This document shows, one piece after another, positions 28,521-40,822 of a DNA stretch of 64,000 nt. Within the stretch, counting starts at the first letter, position 1. Each line of letters begins with the position of its first letter. The position numbers and the translations under genes are program-made. The notes under the pieces were generated by a model that did no database searches, had not been told where the DNA came from, and saw only the letters and a list, made by a program, of their open reading frames with translations. The stretch comes from Morella rubra (taxonomy: Eukaryota; Streptophyta; Magnoliopsida; Fagales; Myricaceae): positions 16,082,029-16,146,028 of the forward strand of contig CM025854.1 of assembly GCA_003952965.2 (NCBI GenBank), given 5' to 3'.

Positions 28521-29340
28521 GAAGCAAAGAAAACGTGCCCACTGTAGATGCCTGAAAGATAGTGAAGCAAGGCAAAACCTGTTCTTTTGTGCCCACTGTA
28601 TAACGCCATTTAGTTTGGCAAGATCAAAACCATTTGGAAGTGAAAATCCCGAACGAATCTGAACGACAAGAAGACTCAACGGTAAGCCCATATAGCTTTC
28701 GACCCACCAACTTTGTCAAGTTTCATTTAGCAGGCATTTTAGATGTTTGATGTTGTAGAATTTGTGATGTTGGATTGGTATTTATAGGCATTTTAGGTGG
28801 TCCAAAAGTGATTGGGACAATTCTGTATAGTATATTGCAACCTGTTATATTGTGGCCGACAACATGTGGTCCCTGGTTCCTTGTCTGAAATTTTATCCTT
28901 TTGTTAGCACATGTAGTTGACAAGTCTTGTTATGTAAAGCACATGGGTCCAAAGCTGATAGGTCTTCTGTAAAGCACAAGAATTTGTTACTCACGCAGTC
29001 TGCACTTTCTCACAAACTATTGCACTTATGGCTCACTAAAATAATTCATGTTAAAGCTTTGTGGGGACAAGCTTCATTTTGTACAATTCTCAGGTTTTTA
29101 TTAATAGAATCTCATGAGTTACGTGTTAAAGTTGCTTTCAGACCTAAAAATTGAAAACCTTGTGCTTTGATCAGGAAACTCCAGCCCCTTGTTTTTATTT
29201 ACAATAGAGAGAGAAAAAAGGAAATAAAAGAATTAGAAATAAACAATAAAACAGAGGAAGTTTGTAAGGGAGGAGGCAAGGGAAGTAAAAGAGAATTGGC
29301 TAATTTATTATCGTGGTGGCTGCACACACGTTAATTTATT

Positions 29341-30953
29341 ATTGTTCCATCTGAGGAACAATGGCTCCATATTGCGTATGAGGCGATGGAACCCCCGCAA
29401 TCAAGGGCTCAACCCGGTAGACCTAAAAAGCTCCGGAAACGGGGATCGGATGAGCGTACACCCATCGGTAGGATTCCGAGACGACAAAGTGGGATCTTAT
29501 GCTCTGAGTGTAAAGAGATAGGCCACAACAAAAGGACCTGTCCACGCCTAAATAGAAGGAAAGCATCACGAAGGGTTCCAAGTACCGCGGCTACACCGGA
29601 TGCACCATTTACTAGTGGACCTCCACCATCACATTCTAGCCCAAGTACACGCAACACTAGACAGGTTAGTGTGATTTGATTTTTAGATTCTATATGTTGA
29701 AATTATATTTGATTTTTTTTTTTTATAATCTGTTTATACAGACCATTTGAGTACCACATTTACATGATGAAACTCCCTCCCAATCTACCCTACGTACACG
29801 GACAACACGGAAGGTAACTGTTGGTACAGATTTTAATTTCAAGTTATCTAACAGTTAACAAGTATTCTGACTTTTACACCTCTGGTTTTACTAATTATTT
29901 TAGACCCAAGGGGGACCACCAATACATGATGAAACTCCATCCCAATCTACCCCAATTACACGGGCAACACGGAAGGTAACCTGTGGTACATATTTTCATA
30001 TGATTTGTCAACAGTTTGCTATTTTACTTAGTTTTACAGCTCTAGTTTTACTGATTATTTTAGACCCAAAGGGGACCACAAATACGTGATGCAACTCCAT
30101 CGCAATCTATGCCAGGTACCCATAGCACTAGACATGTGAGTATTATAGTTTGATGCATTTTTAGAAACATAAGCCACTTTCCAACAGTTACTTATAGACT
30201 TTTGGTGGTTACTATAGACCATGCAGATACCACATTTGCGTGACGAAGAAAGTCCATCGCAATCTACTGGCCAACCACTTAGTGTACCTGTATGACAGCT
30301 AACAAATTTCATTAATTTTTATTCCATTTGAATTTACATCAAGTATACATCTATCTATTTTAATAATCATATTGCTAACATTATTTGCGTAGCTTACAAG
30401 AAGTCGACGATTATCACAGCTACTGTCTGGGATTGTTGAAGTTAATGATAACGCAGTAGCAGCAATGATGGTAAGTTAGATACACACACGTTGTATAACC
30501 AATATTGTTGTTTCATAGAGGGACTATTAACTAAGTTGGTTTTTCCAGGCATCAAGAAAGAAAACGCCTCGAGCTCAAATGCCATACAAGGAAGCCCCAA
30601 CTACGGAGTCAATGGTGACGCATCCCGCCAGGAAGAATACAAAAGGACCATCTACCAGAAGCACTCTAGCTGCAACGGGGATTGCTTCTCGCATACAGAT
30701 GCGGCGCTCAAGTAGATTGCAAAGATTCAGGTCTCAAGGCTCCTCTACAAGCACTAAAGTGGTAATCGACCTAACAGCTCCAACAACAGGGGTAGGTGTA
30801 AGGTGCTCTTGGGGGCCTCCTGGTCGAGGAAGTGTTCAGTTTCGAGTTTCACAGCCTCCTCCGGGCATTGGACCATCAGACACGGGTAAAGCTCCAGTTA
30901 TCGAACACAAGGGAGCAAAAGACAAAGGGAAAAAAGCTCGCTGGCAGATATAG
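29341..30953 (+). pseudogene. MULE-2 transposase C-terminal exons, catalytic part lost
   Basis: The visible gene starts within a coding exon (stop at 29332-29334, then open) whose product reads PSEEQWLHIAYEAM, PGRPKKLRKR, and a CX2CX4HX4C knuckle (CSECKEIGHNKRTC). This is the usual C-terminal end of MULE transposases. Exon 1 ends at 29664. Then come four 72-bp exons (29742-29813, 29904-29975, 30064-30135, 30218-30289), a 78-bp exon (30393-30470) and a last exon (30549-30953), all phase 0 with GT-AG borders. The tail is basic and rich in Ser, Thr and Pro. The first 72-bp exon has a TGA as its third codon. Everything upstream of the knuckle (catalytic and SWIM domains) is absent, so this is not a working transposase. 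The GRF gene faces it. Confidence 0.75.
29742..30289 (+). repeat. Ladder of four duplicated 72-bp exons
   Basis: Four exons of exactly 72 bp, each preceded by an AG acceptor and followed by a GT donor, encode 24-residue units of the pattern T-x-x-x-P-x-[IL]-[HR]-D-x-[TE]-x-x-Q-S-x, three of them with a Thr/Arg-rich end such as TRATRK. Introns between them are 90, 88 and 82 bp and are themselves partly similar (GTTTTACT.ATTATTTTAG before units b and c). The last 24 codons before 29664 look like an older fifth unit. The array arose by tandem duplication of an exon with its intron. Confidence 0.85.
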
Positions 30954-31686
30954 GACCTTATTGAGTACATGATAAACTGTTGGATGTTATGTCTATTTTG
31001 TTGGGAATGTCATTGCCGAATTTGGATGCCCCCATCATTTATTTTGGATGTTGGTTGCTTGAATTTGCACTTGATTTTCTTATGTTGCATGTACAGGGTA
31101 GTTATGTGTGGCATTTTTGGATAGAAGTATATTTGCGTCACAGATTCGAGTTTTGTTGGATGTATATGGAAGCTATGTGTGCCATTTTGTAAATAGATAT
31201 AATAGATGTATGTTGGCACTTGGTTATTTATTAAATGATCATGATACTTTCAATGTGTCAAACTTATTGTGAATATCAGGTTAAACTGTCAAAAGTTATA
31301 TGGCAATGAATTATCAGATTGTTAATCAGGTAGCTATTGTTGTATATAGTTAAAAGATTGGTAGATAGTTATCAGGTACCCATAGAAGAAACTGATGGCG
31401 AGTTTACAATAACAGCTATACAGGAGCAGACAATTGTTCACTAGCAGGACTACAAATTCAGGTACGTAGCTACTGACCAACAAAATCAACAAACAAGACC
31501 CACTGGTACAATTCGATTTTGTCACGAATTTTAAGAGATAAATATATGCCCTCATGCGGCTAACATGAGCTTCGAAGGAGTACACAACCCGGTACTAAAT
31601 ATATGAGAGGCCAAAATTTCAAAAGTAAGAAACAAGCAAAATGCTAAAGCAGTTCTATAACCATTGATCTTAACATCTGAAACCCT
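30954..31686. other. MULE-2 inter-gene spacer
   Basis: Between the convergent stops of the transposase remnant and the GRF gene. AT-rich, without a supported coding region. Loosely repeated TGGATGT(A/T)T and TAT-GGCA phrases at 30980-31210 suggest a decayed short tandem repeat. Confidence 0.55.
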
Positions 31687-32372
31687 TCACTCCACCTCAA
31701 TCTCATGCCGATGTTGTGCGATCATAGCGTCAATTTTGGCTCGATTTTGGACATTTAAATTCTCAATTTCTATACGATGCTGCTTCGACATATTTATGAT
31801 CTTTGCTCGATGTTGCTCAGTCATGGCAACAATCACTTCAGTTTGATGTCGAAGCTCTCTCTCATTTGATTCCCAAGCAGACTGTTCGCCAAGCAACTGT
31901 GCATGCATTACTCTAAGTTGCCCAATAACCCTTCGTCCAAACGAACACATCTTAGGATCTCTCCATGCAAAATAATTGCAATGACCTCCATCCTGTTATT
32001 AAAATAAATTTCATCTAATTAATAAACACTACCACAGAACATACCAAATTTGATTAACATTCAAAACCAATTAGTAAATGCAATAAATAAAACACTTTCC
32101 AAAATTAATAAACAGGCAAAACGAATTAATGTACATTACTAGAACATTAATAAATATTACCAGAACATACCAAATTTAATAAACATTACCAACCAATTGA
32201 AAAAGAAAACACTAACCTTAAATTTCACGCAACCCTAAAATCGTCTCCCAAAATTTTCATCCGTAAAGGCAATAGTCGATTTTGCTCTCAGATTGCAATA
32301 ACATTTTGGGCCCTTTGTAGAAGCTTCACTTTCACCACTTCCTAAGCTACTAGTTATGTGTGATTCAGACAT
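31687..32372 (-). pseudogene. GRF-type zinc finger / coiled-coil gene of MULE-2, one in-frame stop
   Basis: Two exons. Exon 1 (32372-32217, 52 codons, phase 0) starts MSESHITSS and contains CYC and NFGRRF followed by GC, the first half of a GRF finger. An in-frame TAG lies directly between GRRF and GC. Exon 2 (31992-31687) begins DGGHCNYFAWRDPKMC, the second half of the finger, then a charged helix and four 11-residue repeats to the C-terminus. The intron interrupts the finger at the same place as in the MULE-1 gene, after the GC-containing block and before C-x-YFAW. Unlike the MULE-1 protein there is no membrane segment. The single stop suggests recent decay or, less likely, read-through. 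Its role is unknown, with DNA or RNA binding plus self-association as the obvious guess. Confidence 0.8.
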
Positions 32373-32716
32373 TTCAATGGCTGAAAAAACCATGCAGTAC
32401 CTTACTTAATTCAGTGTAATAAAAGATTTATTTGCATTATATAAAGGCACAAGAGAATCAATAGCTCGGGAAACAATATAGTAGTTATTTCATCCCGATG
32501 CTTTGCTATCCATAATCTTAAGTAACCATTTTCACCATTATAATTCTAAGTTTCTAAATTATAGTTCAATCAAGTTATTTCCAATTGATAATTAAGTTGT
32601 TTCCTTTAATTTTCTTGTTCTAATTGTGTTTCTTTCACCTATCTCCCTGAGGAATCGACACCCTAAAGCTGTGTTGCAACTACTGCGTTATTCTTTGGGC
32701 GTAATCACTTACCCCA
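32373..32716. other. MULE-2 flank and possible retroelement leader scrap
   Basis: About 340 bp. The stretch from about 32600 on (CCCTGAGGAATCGACACCCT...) resembles untranslated leader sequence seen next to plant Ty3/Gypsy coding regions, but too little is left to be sure. No gene. Confidence 0.3.
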
Positions 32717-34625
32717 CTAGAAATCCTTGAAAGTTCTATCGACACCCTTGCACCATGAAGCAGGAAGATGACTTGAGGACATTAAATATTGAGGCATTGC
32801 AGCACCAGTGACTTTGTTTAGAGTGGTTCTACTAGCCTGGGGCAAGGCCTTCGACTTCCAGCCTGAAAAACCAATCCATAATTCGGGCCTTGGTCTCTTC
32901 ATACGTTTGAGTCTTAGACAGAGGGAACATTAAGGGGAAACCCAAATATTTGCACTTGAGATTCATAATGGGGAGCCCCAGCTCGAAAGAAATAGCTTGG
33001 ATCACATCTGCATGCGTATTCTTACTAAAGGCCAAAGATGATTTGTGGTGATTCATGGCTTGACCTAACCACTTAAGTACCTCCCAAAATCTCTTTAAGT
33101 ACTAAAGCTTCATGATGGTTTGCATGACCAAAGAGAATCAAGTCTTCGGCAAATATAAGGTGAGAAATTGGAGGCACATTCCTAGCCACGCGCTTCATAC
33201 AAAGGATAAATAAGGCTGGGGAGAAGGGGTTGCCCTGGCGGATCCCACGGAAGGGGTAGAACAAACCGTAGGGGCTACCATTCAGGAGAAAGGAAAAGGA
33301 CATGGTTGAGATATATTGGCAAGTCCATTGGAGCCATTGAGGACTAAAACTGAAAGCTTCTAAAATATGCATTATAAAAAACTCCATTCAAGCTTATCGC
33401 ACGCCTTTTCCATGTCGACCTTGATAGCCATAAGCCCCTTTCAGCCTCATTTGATTTTCATGGCATGAAAAACCTCATGAGAAACAATGGTATTCTCTTG
33501 AATCGACCGACTCGACATAAAAGCGGGTTGGAGATAAACGATAAGCTTGGGCAGCACTTGTCTAAGTTGACTGGCCAGAATCTTAGAAATCACTTTATAG
33601 GCCACATGACAAAGACTAATAGGTCTAAAATTACTCACAGAAGAGGAGTTATTAGTCTTAGGAATTAGGGCGATAAAAGAATGATTCAGCTGTTTAAAAA
33701 GATAACCCGAAGTGAAGAATTGAATCGCCAACAATATCCCAATAATGTTGGTAGAATAGGCTAGTCATGCCATCAGGCCTCGGGGCCTTAGACGCCCCAA
33801 AACTATGTACCACAAAAAAGATTTCCTCTCGGTTAGGGATATAGTCACGAATTATCTTCGTCGATGATGAGCTTCGAAATGGCAATGGGCAGATCCGAAG
33901 GGGCATACAAGTTGCACGAGGAAAATAGATTGCTAAAGTAATCCACAATATGGGAACCAATCACCTCCCTTCCTTGCAGCTAGTGACCCCTTTCATTTTT
34001 CAGAGCCTCGATAGAATTTTTCCTCCGACAAATCAATGTTGAAAGATGAAAATAGTGAGTGTTGAGATTTGGCGTCATCAGCCATTTAGCTACGGACTTA
34101 TATTTCGACAAAATCTCCTTTCTACACCTCAACTCCTGTAGGTCAGTCTAAAGTCTCAACTTGCACTCTTGAGTGGCATTTGTCAAGGGAAGACCTTGCA
34201 CTCTATCTAGTTCCTTCTCAAGGCCATGAAGCATGGTTTGGATATGACCATAGGTGAAACGATTCCAATGGCATTGGCATAGAGCACCTCTTGTACTTTT
34301 GATCTTGTTGCAGAGTTGGAAAGCAGGGGACCCATGACCAAGCTTGGCTCATAACATCTTTAGTACGATTGTTTTTAGTCCAGAAGGCTTCAAATCTAAA
34401 CGGTTTAGGCCTAGACTGAGCCTTTCCTACCAGATCAAGCACGATGGGAGCATGGTCAGAGGTTTCACGAACCAGATGGGAGATTAGAGCTCTGGGGAAC
34501 AAAGCATGCCATTGACTGTTCGCCATTTCTTAATGTAGTCTCTCCTGAATAAGGCGTCTACCAGATTGCCCATTTGACCAGGTAAAGGAATTCCCTTTAA
34601 AGCAAACGTCTGCCAAACCATGTTT
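32717..34625 (-). mobile_element. L1-type LINE fragment (endonuclease end and reverse transcriptase)
   Basis: Reading leftwards: the end of an AP-endonuclease domain (GIPFTWSN at about 34600, SDHAPI at about 34460), a linker, then reverse transcriptase blocks: FIALIPKTNN and NFRPISLCHVAYKVISK (33734-33600), QPAFMSSRSIQENT, GIRQGNPFSPALFILCM (about 33230), and FAEDLILFGHANH (about 33160), where the usual FADD is FAED. C-terminal motifs follow at 33056-32717 (KCKYLGFPL; KALPQASRTTLNK; PASWCKGVDRTF). Several frameshifts and stops separate these blocks. Both the 5' part (ORF1 and most of the endonuclease) and the 3' tail are missing, so no poly-A or target duplication can be seen. Plant L1 family. 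Confidence 0.9.
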
Positions 34626-34848
34626 AAGACATGTCATATGATTCTATATTTTTTTAATACAAACATTTTTTTTTAATAAAGCAAGATAAAATATTACAAA
34701 CATGTCAATCAAACGTATTATATGGTTATAAATATTTGTAACATAACATATTTAACCATTAGCAAATTCATATATAATATGTTAAATATATATGATATAT
34801 GATATATGAATAATATGTCAACAATCTTATACATTTATAGTATTTATG

Positions 34849-35651
34849 CAGTGGCGGAATCAAGCCGGGGCGAATAGGAGCACTCGCCCTGGTTGGTTCT
34901 GCTAGACAAATTTTAATTTTGTTAACTTTTTAGTTTTTAATTTTTAATTTTTTAATTCTTTACCCTATGAGTCCAGGTCCCTTTGTTCCAACGAACAATT
35001 AATGCAGGTGTTAACTCTTGTTCTCCCTTGTGGTTGAATCGTTGAAACTATTCGCAATTCGAAAATGCAATTCTATTGTGAACGTTGAACTTTACCTTTC
35101 TATATATATATATATATTAGAGATCAACTTCACACCTACATTCATGATGTGAGAAATAATGGAGATTTATGGTTTCAAGATATTGGAGGACTTGCTGTGA
35201 AGATGGTTAAGATAGGAAATAATATTTTATTTCCATTAGTTTATCTCCTTATTAAGTTGGCATTGGTCTTACTAGTTACGACTGCAACTGTTGAGAGAGT
35301 GTTATCTGCGATGAATCTTATCAAAATTAACTTACGTAATAAGATGAGAGATGACTGGATGAATGATAACATGATAGTATACATCGAGAGGGAAATTTCT
35401 AAAACTATTGAGAACGAAGCCATTTTGTAACGTTTTCAGAAGATGCAGACCCGTAGGATCCAATTGCCACCTCTCAATCTCAGCAAATAGTACAATACAT
35501 GTATTTCAATATTTTTAATGCTTTTAGTCCTTAATTTTTTGATATTTTTAACTCTAAGACACTTTTTGTATTACGAAGGAAATTTTTTTTTTTTTGTCAT
35601 TTCGCCTTGAAAGTTCACCCTCCTTCAAATTGGGTCTTGGTTTCGCCATTG
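34849..35651 (+). mobile_element. hAT deletion derivative with dimerisation domain
   Basis: An 803-bp element with short inverted ends (left CAGTGGCGGAATCAAG; right read backwards CAATGGCGAAACCAAG) and an imperfect 8-bp target duplication (TATTTATG at 34841-34848, CATTCATG at 35652-35659). It retains the 3' end of a hAT transposase gene (35150-35430). The product has the C-terminal dimerisation motif: LALVLLVTTATVERVLSAMN, then LRNKMRDDWMND and YIEREI. The N-terminal zinc finger and catalytic parts are gone. It is closely related to the element at 57341-58295. Confidence 0.85.
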
Positions 35652-36221
35652 CATTCATGCATAGTAATAACTAATAATTATATAATATACTATCAAGTGA
35701 TATATATATAAGGGTAGAGGTATATAAATGTGATATACCTACCATGTTATTATATACTTGCTAGATACTTAGAATGTTTAGGTCACAAGTATCTCAATAT
35801 TCTAATTGTAATATTTGTATAGATATCTCAAACACACGAGCATGTAAAACTTTCGTGCATATGTGTACGTAACATAAATTGTCATACATTCACTATATAT
35901 ATATTTTGTTGATATATGGATGTATGTGCACAAGTAACACACATCATATCCTTATATGTAGTATAAAAGATTACATATATATGTTCGTGACTAATATGAC
36001 ATTTATATCTATAATGATATTTTTTTATGTGATATTTATTGTACTGTAGTAATGCATGTAGCCCATAAATATATGTTTCTTATATTTTATCGACTATAAA
36101 TCAAATACAAGAACTAAACAAGCTTCATCCATATACATATTTGTTTTTTTATATATTAAATACCAAGTCCTTGTATCCTTACAGAGGTAAACATGAGAAT
36201 ATATTAAATCATTACCTATTA
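35652..36221. other. AT-rich intergenic, nothing recognised
   Basis: About 570 bp of very AT-rich DNA with TATA-type runs. No gene, RNA or repeat could be supported. Confidence 0.5.
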
Positions 36222-36226
36222 TATTA

Positions 36227-36433
36227 TTTTACAGTTTAAGCTTTTTACATGTTAGCTTTTAGTTAGTTTATTATTTTGTTAACAGGAGCTTAGCTGTAAA
36301 GTTGCTTTTAGTAAAGTTGTTGTATAGATTTCATTTTGTGCAAGTTTTATCAATATACGAGATTCACACAAAGGCTTGGCTCTCTCTCTCTCTCTCTCTC
36401 TCTCTCCACTCTCAATCTTTCTCCTTGATTCAA
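36227..36433 (+). repeat. 5' LTR of the Copia element
   Basis: About 207 bp, containing a (CT)n run near its end. It matches 40823-41021. Confidence 0.9.
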
Positions 36434-39400
36434 TATGGTATTAGAGCGTGTTCGATGTCAATCTTAAGCTCGTTAGTTTGATTCAACCATTCATTCAAGC
36501 TCTTCTCTATTCTTTTTTGCATTTTCAACATGACAGAGGCAGTGGAATCTAATGCTGAATCAACTTTGCCACAAGCATCTGATCATTCTTTCCGTTTGGC
36601 TTCTTCTGATAATCCAGGTCAAATCCTTGTAAATCAACCTCTCACTCATAGAAATTACAATACTTGGTGACGCGCTATGGTTATGGCACTTCAAGCTAAG
36701 AAAAAGTTAGGGTTTGTTAATGGAGTTGTAAAAGAACCTAGTTCTACTGAAGATTTGTATGATTCTTGGCTTGCTTGTAACCATATGGTTCAATCCTGGA
36801 TAGTTTAGTGCCTTTCTCCTGATATTGCATGTAGTGTGGTGTATATTTCATCTGCTAAGGATTTGTGAACTGAGTTGGAAGAGCGTTTTAGCCAAGGTAA
36901 TTGAAATAGGATTTCTGAATTGCAACATGAGATAGGTTTACTAGTCCAAGGATTTGATGATGTGCCAACTTATTTTACTAAGTTGAAAATTCTGTGGGAA
37001 GAATTAGCTAGTTTTCGACCAATTCCTGCTTGTACATGTACCCCTACTTGTAGTTGAAATGCATTGAAGACTATGAATCTTACCTTCATGAAGATTATGT
37101 GGTAAAATTTCTGAATGGTCTTGATCCAAGTTTGTCTCATGTAAAGGATCATATTTTGCTCATGGATCGACTTCCTGTCATAAACAAGGTGTTTTCTATG
37201 GTTCATCAAGCTTAGAAAAAGTCTTCTGCACTGTCCTCTGCTGTTATTCCTTCTGCAGAGTCTATTGCCTTGCTTAGTAGGAATTCTAGTTCCTATCAAA
37301 CTTCTGCTCACGAAATTTTAAGTCTGGAAAGAAATCTGATTTTTTGAAGGGTGTTTTCTGTAACTACTGTGGCATTGAAGGGCATATTGAAGAAAAATGC
37401 TTTTGTAAGCATGGTTTTCCTGAGGGTTTCAAGTTCACTAAGTCCAAGCCTATTATTGCTAACAATATTTCTTCTGATGGTCAGTTGATTAATCAGTCTG
37501 TCAGGGTAATAGTCCTCAGGTACCAGGAACTCAGGACCAATTTCAACAGCTCTTAGCCCTCATTGCTAAGTTTGGATTGACATCCGTTTCTGCAGCTTCA
37601 TCATTTCCACAAATTACACCATTTGCCCCTATACAATCTTCATCTAATGCTGTTACATCTTCTGCTCTTCAAGGTAATTCTTGTTTTTCTTTTATGCCTG
37701 TTTCTAATTCTTACACTTGGAGTGTCGATTCTGGTGCCACTGATTATATGGTCAGTTCTTTTTCTTGCTTTTCTTCATATAAATTTGTGTCTAAATCCTT
37801 TGTTACTTTGCCTAATGGTAATTCTGTCCCTGTCATGCATATAGGCTCAGTTCGAATTAATTCTCATATTATTCTCATTGATGTTCTATATGTTCCTTCT
37901 TTTAAATTCAATCTTTTATCTGTCAGTAAACTTCTACTCCACAACTCATTTTGTCTAATTGCAACTGCTTCTCATCTTTTCTTCCAGGACCTTGCTTCAT
38001 GGATGATGATTGGTCTAGCTAAGCAGTCCAATGGGCATTACTATATGCAGCAAGAACCAATCTCAACCATTGAACAAGTGTTTCTTCCTCTCTGTAATTC
38101 AGTCATGTCTTGTACTTTTGATTTGTGGCATTATAGACTTGGCCACCCATCTAATTCTGAAATTTCTACAATAAAGACATCTTATTCTGATGTCTATTGT
38201 AATCCTTCCATTCATTGTCAAGTTTGTCCTCTTGCTAAGCAAAGACGACTTCCTTTTGTTACTAGTAAATCTATCTCTCTTCATGCTTTTGACCTCATTC
38301 ATTGTGATGTTTGGGGTCCCTATTCTACTGCTTCTATTGGTGGCTATCATTATTTTCTCACTATTGTTGATGATTGCACAAGATGCACTTGGGTATATTT
38401 GATGAAACATAAGTCAGAAACAGCCACCATATTTCCACATTTCTTACAAATGGTAAAACTCAGTTTGATACTTCTATTAAAATCCTTCGGTTAGATAATG
38501 AGATTGAATTTCTTTTTCATCAGTTCTATTTTATCAATGGTATAGTTCATCAAACCTCTCGTGTTGAATGTCCTTAACAAAACAGTCGGGTAGAGAGAAA
38601 ACATCAGCACATTCTTAATGTCGCAAGAGCTTTGCGTTTTCAAGCATCCTTACCTTTAAGGTTTTGGGGTGATTGTGTGTTAACAACCACTTATTTGATT
38701 AATATAACCCCCACTTCTTTATTGGACAATAAATCTCCTTATGAGATGCTTTTCTCTAAGGTTCCCTCCTACTCTCATTTATGAGTGTTTGGTTGTCTTT
38801 GTTATGCTTATACTCTTTTTCAGGATAGAAGTAAATTTGATCCTCATGCTCGTAAATGTGTTTTTATTGGGTATCCTTTTGGCACCAAAGGATACAAACT
38901 TTATGATGTTGCTACTCACACATTTTTCCTTTCTTGTGATGTTGTTTTTCATGAACATATTTTTCCTTTTTTCTCTATCACACTTCCTTCATCTCCTCCT
39001 TCTTCTCTCGTTTTGCCCCATGTTTCTAATGAGATTTTTCCTTCTTCTTCCTCTCCACCACTTTTACCAATTTCTTCCTTTCACCTCCTCTTGTTCCTTC
39101 TCCTTTACCTCATCATCTTTCCTCTATATCTCATCACTTGCCATCTTATCTTGCTGATTATCATTGTCAGCTTCCTCATCTTTCTTCTTCTTCTCATTGT
39201 TTCTACCCTTTATCGCCTGTTCACTCTTACACAAAACTTTCACCAGCTCATAGAGTTTTCTCGGTTAATCTCATTCATCGTCTTGAACCCACATCTTGTC
39301 ATGAAGCTGTCAAAAATCCAACTTGGTGTAAAGCTATGGTTGTTGAAATTCAAGCCCTTGAAGATAATGGTACTTGGACTATTACTAATCTGCCACCTGG

Positions 39401-40822
39401 TAAGCAAGCTGTGGGATGTAAGTGGGTTTATAAAGTGAAATATCATTCAGATGGGTCAGTTGAGAGGTATAAGACACGCCTTATTGCTAAGTGTTACACT
39501 CAACAGGCTGGGATCGATTATACTGACACTTTTTCTCCTGTAGCTAAGATGACTACAGTGCGAGTTTTATTGGCTGTTGCTGCTACAAATCAGTGGCATT
39601 TGCATCAATTGGATGTCAATAATGCCTTCCTTCACGGTGATTCAACCGAAGAGATTTATATGCAATTGCCCCCTGGATTTGCTAGCAAGGGGGAGTCTCA
39701 GGTATGTCATTTAAAGAAGTCATTGTATGGTCTTAAACAAGTATCTAGACAATGGAATTATAAGTTGACTCAAGCATTGATTAGTAAGAAATTTGTGCAA
39801 GCAAAGTCAGATTATTCCTTGTTTACAAAGAGGTCTGGCAGCAGCTTTATTGCTTTGTTGGTATATGTAGATGACATAGTAGTGGCTAGTAATGACTTGC
39901 TGGCTGTCAAGAAGTTAAAGGAGTTTGAATGCTAAATTTAAGATCAAAGATTGGGGAACACTCAAATATTTTTTGGGTTTTGAGATTGCCAGAAATTCAA
40001 ATGGAATTCATGTTTGCCAAAGAAAATATGCTTTGGAAATATTAGAGGATGCCGAGTTACTTGGTTGTAAAGCTGTTAAGTTTCCTATGGAAACTAATTT
40101 GAGATTGTGTAGTACAAAAGAAAACCTACTAGCAAACCCCTCAATGTATAGAAGACTTGTTGGAAGGATGTTGTATTTGACTACCACACGGCCGGACATC
40201 AGTTCTAGTGTGCAACAGTTAAGTTAATTTTTGTCCAGCCCTGCATAGTGTCATTTAGATGCTGCATACTGAGATTTGAGATACATTAAGTCCTCACTAG
40301 CACAAGGTTTATTTTTTCCCTCCTCATCTGAGCTGCAAATTAAGGGGTTTTATGACTTAGATTGGGAAAGTTGTTAAGATACTAGAAAGTCAATAACATG
40401 GATGTGTATTTTTCCTTGGTAGTTCACTTGTTTCTTGGAAATCTAAGAAAAAACAACTGTCTCAAGATCCTCTGCAGAAGCCGAGTATAGAGCAATGGCT
40501 TCATGCACATGTGAGATTGTATGGATTCGAAATTTGATGCAAGACTTACAGATTAATCATTCTAAAGCTGCATTAATGTACTGTGACAGTCAAGCAGCAT
40601 TGTATATAGCTGAAAATCCAGTTTACCATGAAAAGACTAAACATATAGAGATAGATTGTCATGTGGTTAGAGAAAAGTTGAAGGAAGGGATCTTGAAGAC
40701 TATGAAGGTGTCATCTGCTGATCAAATAGCAGATTTGCTGACTAAAGCTCTTGGGCAAAAGCAATTTGAGAAACTGCTTTCCAAGATGAATGTACTTAAT
40801 ATACATTCATCTTGAGGGGGAG

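Larger units (their letters stand above)
28100..32500. mobile_element. MULE-2: relic Mutator-like element with transposase 3' end and GRF gene
   Basis: A left TIR-like end starts at 28100 with GGGGTAAAATCATAC and continues in the style of MULE ends (...TTAGTCCCC...GGGCAAAAATCAA...). Inside are the last exons of a MULE transposase (29341-30953, +) and, facing it, a GRF-zinc-finger gene (32372-31687, -), with 733 bp between the stops. The catalytic part of the transposase is missing, so this is an internal deletion derivative. No matching right TIR is found before the LINE at 32717, so the right end is probably lost and the end given is approximate. The layout mirrors MULE-1 although the TIRs are unrelated by eye. 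Confidence 0.7.

Noticed and set aside
32600-32716. Retroelement leader next to the LINE.
   Set aside because: Only about 100 bases with a vague resemblance, so it is not listed as an element.
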